This document shows positions 58,701-64,000 of a DNA stretch of 64,000 nt, piece by piece. Made by a program: the position numbers and the translations under genes. Origin of the DNA: Hsuehochloa calcarea (lineage: Eukaryota; Streptophyta; Magnoliopsida; Poales; Poaceae); contig CM070596.1 of the NCBI GenBank assembly GCA_036346395.1, positions 22,854,177 to 22,918,176 of the forward strand, written 5' to 3'. The stretch's first letter is position 1. Each line of letters opens with the position of its first letter. The notes below the pieces were generated by a model that did no database searches, was not told the origin of the DNA, and saw nothing but the letters and a program-made list of their open reading frames with translations.

Positions 58701-58887
58701 AAATAATAATTTTGATTTTAAATTCTAGAAATCTCAATCAAACCAAATTTTAATTTAATTGAAGATTGATTAACTCATATTAAATGCAAATGGATTTTGG
58801 AATTTCCAAATTAAGCTTTTGACGAATAGAAACAAATGGTTCTCATTTTAAAATTTTTCAAAAACTCCTGAAAAACGGGACGTTACA
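55776..58887 (-). repeat. 5' LTR of gypsy element
   Basis: Aligned with 47602-50699 over its full length. Substitutions are few; most differences are 1-4-base indels at CAG, CTG and CCG sites. Contains (GA)n at 57659-57684. Confidence 0.9.
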
Positions 58888-58892
58888 CAACT

Positions 58893-59260
58893 ACGCGAAG
58901 CGACCCGAGGTCTTCCAATGCTAGAAACCTTTACATGCCTAACCCTAATAAAAAGGCACCGGTGGAGCCTAGAAAAGTAGGGTAGTGGTGGAGGACCCCC
59001 GAACAGGAAGCTGAGTACGATTAGGCCAAGTGCACGACGGACAAGGGGAAGGCTCTTGCTATCAAGACCGGCGGCCATCCTAGCGCTCCCCGTCGTCCGG
59101 GCTTACTCCGGATCGAAGAGGTAAGTTATGTTCAATTTGCATCCTGATTATTTATTTGGTCTTATGTTTTGCTAACATCATTCAATCTTTCAGCGTGTTT
59201 TGTAGAACAGGGTTGCCTTAGAGATTAGAAACGGTCGCGGGCAGTTAGGAGACAAGGGGA
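58893..59260 (+). other. Right continuation of the unrecognised gene-like sequence
   Basis: Continues 47101-47596 after removal of the gypsy element. An exon-like piece ends CGAAGAGGTAAGTTA (donor near 59122), and TTTCAGCGTGTTTTG (about 59190) looks like the acceptor. Product unknown; several stops. Confidence 0.4.
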
Positions 59261-60365
59261 AGTGACCGTTGGGCCACCAAGACTATTTAACTTCATTCCA
59301 ATCCACCTTTTTCCGATTCGAAAAAGGCACAAATGTGTCCTAGGTGTTTTTCAGATTATTGATTCGTGCATGTTGTCGTTTCTAATGCACATAACCAAAC
59401 CCTACACATCATGTAATTCGCAACTACATTATGAAGTTTTTCAAATTTTATTTCTAAATATTTTATCTATTTTAAATTTCGTACTCTTTTTTGAAAGAAA
59501 TCGGTTGGTGTATTATCACATCTACAAAAAATATATTGTCACATGAAATCGATTGATGATTCGTGCGTGCTATCATTTGTAATTCATATAACCAAACTCT
59601 CCACGCCATGAAATTCGCAAGTACATTCCAAAGTCCTATTGCCGCAATTGAAATCTCATCTTCAAACATTAACTCCTAAATTGTTCTCTACTCCATATTC
59701 GTTATGTTTTTGAAAATGATCAGTTGCGCGGACACTTAAAGATATTTAAAAAAAACTTAGTGAAATCCAGTAAAATTTGAATTCTCTAAAAATATAAATA
59801 TAATTTTATTTCAATTTTCAGCTCCGGTCGCCAATTCAAATAGCAAATTAAGTCTCTAACGCCATTTGGAATGGCAACATCACTGATTGCATAGCCACAA
59901 GGATCTTGTCGCCATTCCAAATGGCAACAGAGTTGTTTCACCAATTGGAATGGCGACAAACCATATTTTTTAAAATTTATTAAATGATCATTTATTTGTG
60001 TATTTATATTTAAAATATATATTATTAAAAAATTCGCTCTTTTGGTGGGTTGGAGGAGTTACGGATGTACGGCTCCACCACCATAGTTCAAATTCAAATG
60101 TTTGTCTTTACACACACAAACGCCTCTATCTTTACACACACAAATACAGGAAGTCTGTGAGGCTACGGATTTAGGGCATTGGGTCTTGACGCCTTTTAGC
60201 ATAGTCAAGATGCTGCCAGAGCTGTGTTCGGTTTGCGATGTGGAGACGCCATAGCTAGCCTCCCCCCTCCACCCAGCTACTTCGTTAGCCTGACCCAGGT
60301 GACCAAAATTGGACATCAAACCTCTAGGCAGTAGCAGAAGAACATGCAAATCGTACCTAATTACT
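59261..60365. other. AT-rich intergenic DNA
   Basis: Contains a diverged duplication of about 100 bases (59355-59455 and 59545-59640, both with GATTCGTGC…ATAACCAAAC…TTCGCAA) and a palindrome cluster at 59830-59954. No gene seen. Confidence 0.5.
59830..59954. repeat. Cluster of GCCATTTGGAATGGC palindromes
   Basis: Copies at 59861-59875 and 59911-59925 are the same imperfect palindrome in opposite orientation. Degenerate relatives lie at 59830-59844 and 59941-59954. Confidence 0.7.
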
Positions 60366-60370
60366 ATTGG

Positions 60371-61960
60371 TGATATGCCCTAGAGACAATCATATAGATA
60401 ATTGTATCACGTCTATGTTTATGAGTTATTGAATAACTGCTATTATGTTCTTTGAATGAATCATCAGTTATAAAGATTAACGAGTATGTGACTTGTTGTT
60501 GAAACTCTTTTAACTTATGATAATGTCGTTCTAAATGTATCCCTGGTCAAATATCACTAGTTGGAACACTAGTGACTCTATCGACCAGCACATGTATTGA
60601 TTGATGACCATGTTTCACTGGTCATGGATATAGGGATATCGAATAAATAATGTGAACACTTGTTAGAGAACATGGTGTTGGGTTCACCTACCTTGAGACA
60701 CTGCTGATATTGTTACGATTTTATATGTCATCAGTTGATCTCAAGCAATGATGATGTATAATCCTTTGAGCTGAGATTAGTATGGTTTCCTACATATGTA
60801 ATAATACACTTAGGGGTTGCCAAATGCTACTCGTAACTGGATAGTTATAAAAGTAGCTTTCAGATATGCTATGAAACATGCAGATAAATATGACTGGTTG
60901 AATATGGGATTTACCCCTCCTAACATAACAGAAGAGATATCTCTGAACCCCTCGATGTGGTCGGATAAAGAAAGTGCATGACCATGCCACTGGTGGTCGA
61001 AGAGTTCGACCATATGAAGTTATCAGACATTTGATCGAGAAAGTATTGAATAATCCATGAATGATATGATATCTCACCTAGAGTTCAACCGGATATCGTG
61101 AGGCCAATAGAGAATGCATGAGCAGGTCTTTCAGTTCAATCAGATATGCACTAGTTGTATGGAGATACAAGCTGATCGTAGACTGGTCGAACATGATCAC
61201 TAAGTGGTTGAAACCTGGTCGTAAGGAGTTACGAACTAGTCGAGACCAAATATGATCTGGTCGTATAAAGATACAAGCTGATCGTAGACTGGTCGAATAT
61301 GATTACTAAGTAATTGAAACCTGGTCGTAAGGAGTTACAAACTGGTCGAGGCCAAATATGATATGGTCGTATAGAGATACGAGCTGGTCGTTAGTGATAA
61401 GGACCTGGTTGTAAATCATATTACATTAAGGTTCGTCCGATATAATTCGTGTTTATTCGGGAATCACTATGTCTTGCTAGGAGCCGCTAACGATTTGTGA
61501 TTGGAAAGGAGTTTTCAAGTCACAACTGATTACGTATGAACCTAACGGGTCGCACACTTAAAGGGTTTAAACAAACATGCTCGAATAGGATCCGTCATAA
61601 GCACTATATAAGGAGATGTTTGAGGCTATTGGGATATATGAGGTGATACGAGTTGACGTGAGTTGCTCTAAACCCTAGCCGGTATCTTCTTAAGAGAGAC
61701 TTCCCGTGCGACTTGATGCTAGCACACCGACGTACAATGTTCCTTCTCCGAACATGTGGATACCGTGGAGGCGCTTCTACGGTTGATGTTGCGTTTGAGG
61801 ACGATCCACGATCTTAGCGAGGAACTCAATTGGTTGCTAGAGGAGACGATCATCACCAAGGACGATCGACTAACCACTGCATCGACGTGCTCTTCGTTAG
61901 AACATCTTACTCCAACTCTTCTTCCGTTATACTACATGTCTGATGGTAACGATCTGTGAC
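60371..61960 (+). mobile_element. BARE/RIRE1-like copia LTR fragment
   Basis: The start TGATATGCCCTAGAGACAATCATA is characteristic of Angela/BARE/RIRE1 LTRs known from cereals. TATATAAG at 61605-61612 lies in the expected middle, followed by CTCTAAACCCTAGCCG and a leader-like stretch ending near ATGGTAACGATCTG. No primer-binding site or gag follows, so this is a solo or truncated LTR. Its exact ends and target duplication were not found. Confidence 0.6.
61164..61415 (+). repeat. 106-bp tandem repeat upstream of LTR TATA box
   Basis: Two full units (61164-61269, 61270-61375) and a partial third, each with GATACAAGCTGATCGTAGAC, TGGTCGAA and CTGGTCGTAAGGAGTTAC. Located about 190-440 bases upstream of the TATA box, the place of an LTR enhancer. 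Confidence 0.85.
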
Positions 61961-62774
61961 CACTTACTTATACAACTTCCTGATTTACATGATAAAATAT
62001 TTAAATTATTAGTTAGCGTAATCTACCTGTATCCTTCAATTACACCCTTAATCCACCGTTGTGCGAGCCATGCCCATCGTCGCCGTCGTCGATTCGGTGT
62101 TGTGCATAGCTCCACAAACACACTATCGCTCACGTCTTCGCCGCCACCAGATCTAGCCCAGTTCAAGATTTGCCACCGTAGTTATCATTGATGTTGTCGC
62201 ACGCAGCCATGCCATCAACATCGACCAAAGCTTGGCAAGCTTCGCCGCCGCGTCGTCCGCATCTTACCACCGTCGCCACGGTAGGATCCCACCGCCAAAT
62301 CAAACTAGAATTTGTTTGTAGTGTCGTTTGCCCACGCTGGACTGCTAGATGGAGAACGGAGATTAGTATATGCCTAATGAAAGCGTACTCAACTTTCACA
62401 TTTATCATTGACAAAATATTATTTTAAGATCTTCAACCAAACAACACAACATCAGTTGTGCTAAACCAAAAAAAAAAATCTAAATTTCAGGCTACCACAG
62501 TGTATCACTTTGTCCACAGACCCACTGCTGGGACGTCCAACCAAACAATCCATAGTCCCGGTCATCCATAATTCTAGGCTAGGCGTGAGCTGAGAGGGCA
62601 TACTGTACCAGCGCACGTGTATGTCTACTTTATATTTAAAAAACTCTTAAAAGTATGTTAAACTAATCAACAAAACAATAAAATTGTAGTATGTCTCACT
62701 GAATAGGTAAGGTCGGCACAAAACTAAAATAAAATCGGAAGTACCAAACAAACCCATGAATTTTTACTGATAAT
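61961..62774. other. Intergenic DNA, nothing firmly recognised
   Basis: 62040-62340 is C-rich with short frames on both strands and no recognisable protein. 62420-62570 has CCAACCAAACAA-type short repeats. No element ends identified. Confidence 0.35.
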
Positions 62775-63180
62775 AATTCCTTTCCCTTAAAACTCGCCAG
62801 GACGCTAGAGTTGATCAAACGGGTCATGTCTGCCAGGCCGACCGAGGCATAACACTACTGGCCCTATCCAGGCATAATTCCTTTTCTCCAAAACTCGCCA
62901 CGACATTAGAGTTGGCCAAACGGGCTATGCCTGCCGGGCCGGCCCGAGGTATAACATTACTGGCACAGTTCAAGCACGGCACGATACATACTATTCACGG
63001 ACCAGATCGGCACAGCACGATAGTTTGAGCCGTGCCTAGGCCGCCACCTTGGCACGACAAGGCATGATACATACTATTCACAAGCTGGGTCGGCGCAGCA
63101 TGATAGTTTGGGCCGTGCCTGGGCCGCCACCCTGGCACGACACGGCATGACCCAGGCACGACATGATCTGTTAGGCACTA
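62775..63180. repeat. Tandem duplications, GGCACGA-rich (possible hAT terminal region)
   Basis: Two diverged ~101-bp units start at about 62775 and 62876 (AATTCCTTT…AACTCGCCA…AAACGGG). Two ~83-bp units start at about 62977 and 63061 (GGCA…GATACATACTATTCAC…CCGTGCCT(A/G)GGCCGCCACC). Such GGCACGA-rich stretches are common near ends of grass hAT elements; no terminal repeat or transposase is seen. Confidence 0.6.
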
Positions 63181-63660
63181 CACTGTTTTAATATACATAT
63201 ATAATTTTATTTTTATTATTAATATTTATATGATTTTCTTTCCATTTTTAATACTTATATGGTTATATTTTGTAGTTTTTAAATGTTATATAGTTCATTT
63301 TACAAGTATATATAAAATTATTTTGGTTTTTTTAAAAATATTTTCTAGGATTGTTTTACATGTTTTTCAATTTTTCACATCTTATGAGCTAAATGACAAA
63401 TATTTTAATAAGCGAGCTGCTTGAACATTAATGAAATTCTATTACATTTTTAGTATGTCTATCCTATTTTTTTACAATTTTTATATACATTTTTGAATTA
63501 TACATTTTTTTATTTATTTTTTTTTTGTTCTAACGGGCCAAATAGGGAAGATTTTGCCCGATAGACTAAACAGACTCGTGTCAGTTTGGTCCGGCACGAA
63601 ACTCTAACGGGCTATATCTAGACTATCTCTCAACACATAAGTTATTCCGGTATAGCTCAT
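63181..63660. other. T-rich intergenic DNA
   Basis: Very AT-rich, with a return to 'AACGGGC' text near 63535 and 63605 that echoes 62820-62950. Nothing else seen. Confidence 0.4.
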
Positions 63661-64000
63661 TTAATAGTCAGACTGAAACGGACCGTGCCCGATCGGCCCT
63701 CCCATTTCGCCAGCTCTGAGAGAGGCAGCTGGCGGGTTCCTCCAACAATAGTAGGCAAACTGACGTGGCCACCTCCGCTGTGTTGAGATCGGAAATTCCC
63801 TGCAGCTACTGAATCTGCCCGAACGAACCCCACCACCCCACCCCACCCCACCCCATCTCCCTCGCCCACCCCTCACAACCACCCTGCGAGGAGCCACCGA
63901 GATTCGATTGGCCGCCGACGACGCCGACGGCCACCATCATCACCGCGACCGCAAGCGCAGGTGCCGGCGGTGCGACCGGGACGGCGGCGGCGGCAGCATG
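63661..64000 (+). other. GC-rich stretch, possible 5' end of next gene
   Basis: A (CCACC)n tract (about 63830-63855) is followed by sequence reaching an ATG as the last three bases (63998-64000) after a GGC run. The composition fits a rice 5' UTR or first exon. In one frame 63901-64000 reads 'ADDADGHHHHRDRKRRCRRCDRDGGGGSM' without a stop. The window ends here, so neither start nor product can be judged. Confidence 0.35.

Larger units (their letters stand above)
47597..58892 (-). mobile_element. Complete Ty3/gypsy chromovirus-like element, TSD CAACT
   Basis: CAACT at 47597-47601 and 58888-58892 flanks an 11.3-kb element on the minus strand. LTRs 47602-50699 (3') and 55776-58887 (5') are about 3.1 kb. 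Internal order from 55775 downward: primer-binding site, gag, protease, RT, RNase H, integrase, chromodomain-like C terminus. Order and C-terminal text place it in the Tekay/Del-type chromoviruses, to which RIRE3-like rice elements are thought to belong (inference). Confidence 0.92.

Noticed and set aside
1..64000. CRISPR arrays, tRNA or rRNA genes
   Set aside because: Tandem arrays here have degenerate units without unique spacers, and no tRNA or rRNA sequence was recognised. Primer-binding sites are only short complements of tRNA ends.

Overview
The window is plant nuclear DNA from a grass, most likely Oryza (rice or a close relative). The evidence is one intact intron-bearing gene of the nicotianamine/tyrosine aminotransferase family, and a surrounding landscape of grass-type Ty3/gypsy and Ty1/copia LTR retrotransposons, a CACTA transposon end and a Stowaway-type MITE. 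No prokaryotic features, rRNA, tRNA or CRISPR arrays were seen.

Layout. 1-10080: an old gypsy gag, split by a 4.2-kb solo LTR (920-5126, TSD GATGA) and by a truncated minus-strand copia element (5264-9623). 10081-10955: terminal part of a CACTA element. 11570-15400 (minus): the only intact host gene, seven exons, 444 residues, with polyA signal, TATA box and a Stowaway-like MITE in intron 4. 16880-17460: a degenerate AT-rich array. 17461-20293: unrecognised sequence and an old LTR remnant. 20299-30519 (plus): a near-complete copia element (TSD CATTG) with gag, protease, integrase, RT and RNase H. 30933-38865 (minus): a gag-only, pol-less copia element (TSD GTCAT). 39105-40895: an LTR copy and a copia integrase/RT fragment. 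40896-47596: a third gypsy-type LTR remnant interrupted by a 4.1-kb solo LTR (41260-45358, TSD CAGAA), then a tandem array interrupted by a 943-bp solo LTR (46031-46973, TSD CCCTA). 47602-58887 (minus): a complete gypsy chromovirus-like element (TSD CAACT) with 3.1-kb LTRs. 58893-64000: unrecognised DNA, a BARE/RIRE1-like LTR, GGCACGA-type tandem duplications, and a GC-rich stretch that may be the 5' end of the next gene.

How the parts relate. The aminotransferase gene is the functional island; it probably acts in phytosiderophore synthesis or tyrosine catabolism. The rest is nested transposon sequence. Two copia families carry arrays of 11-bp palindromes of the form CGG-N5-CCG near both LTR ends, each family with its own 5-bp core. 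Copia gag ends at a conserved hairpin and stop codon, and protease begins just after a splice-acceptor-like CAG at a fixed codon distance, which suggests that Gag and Pol are separated by splicing. The gag-only element ends at exactly this point. Differences between duplicate LTR copies are mostly small indels at CAG/CTG/CCG sites, so many frameshifts in the retroelement reading frames may be sequencing artefacts at methylated CHG sites. Absolute ages or 'dead' calls should be treated with care.
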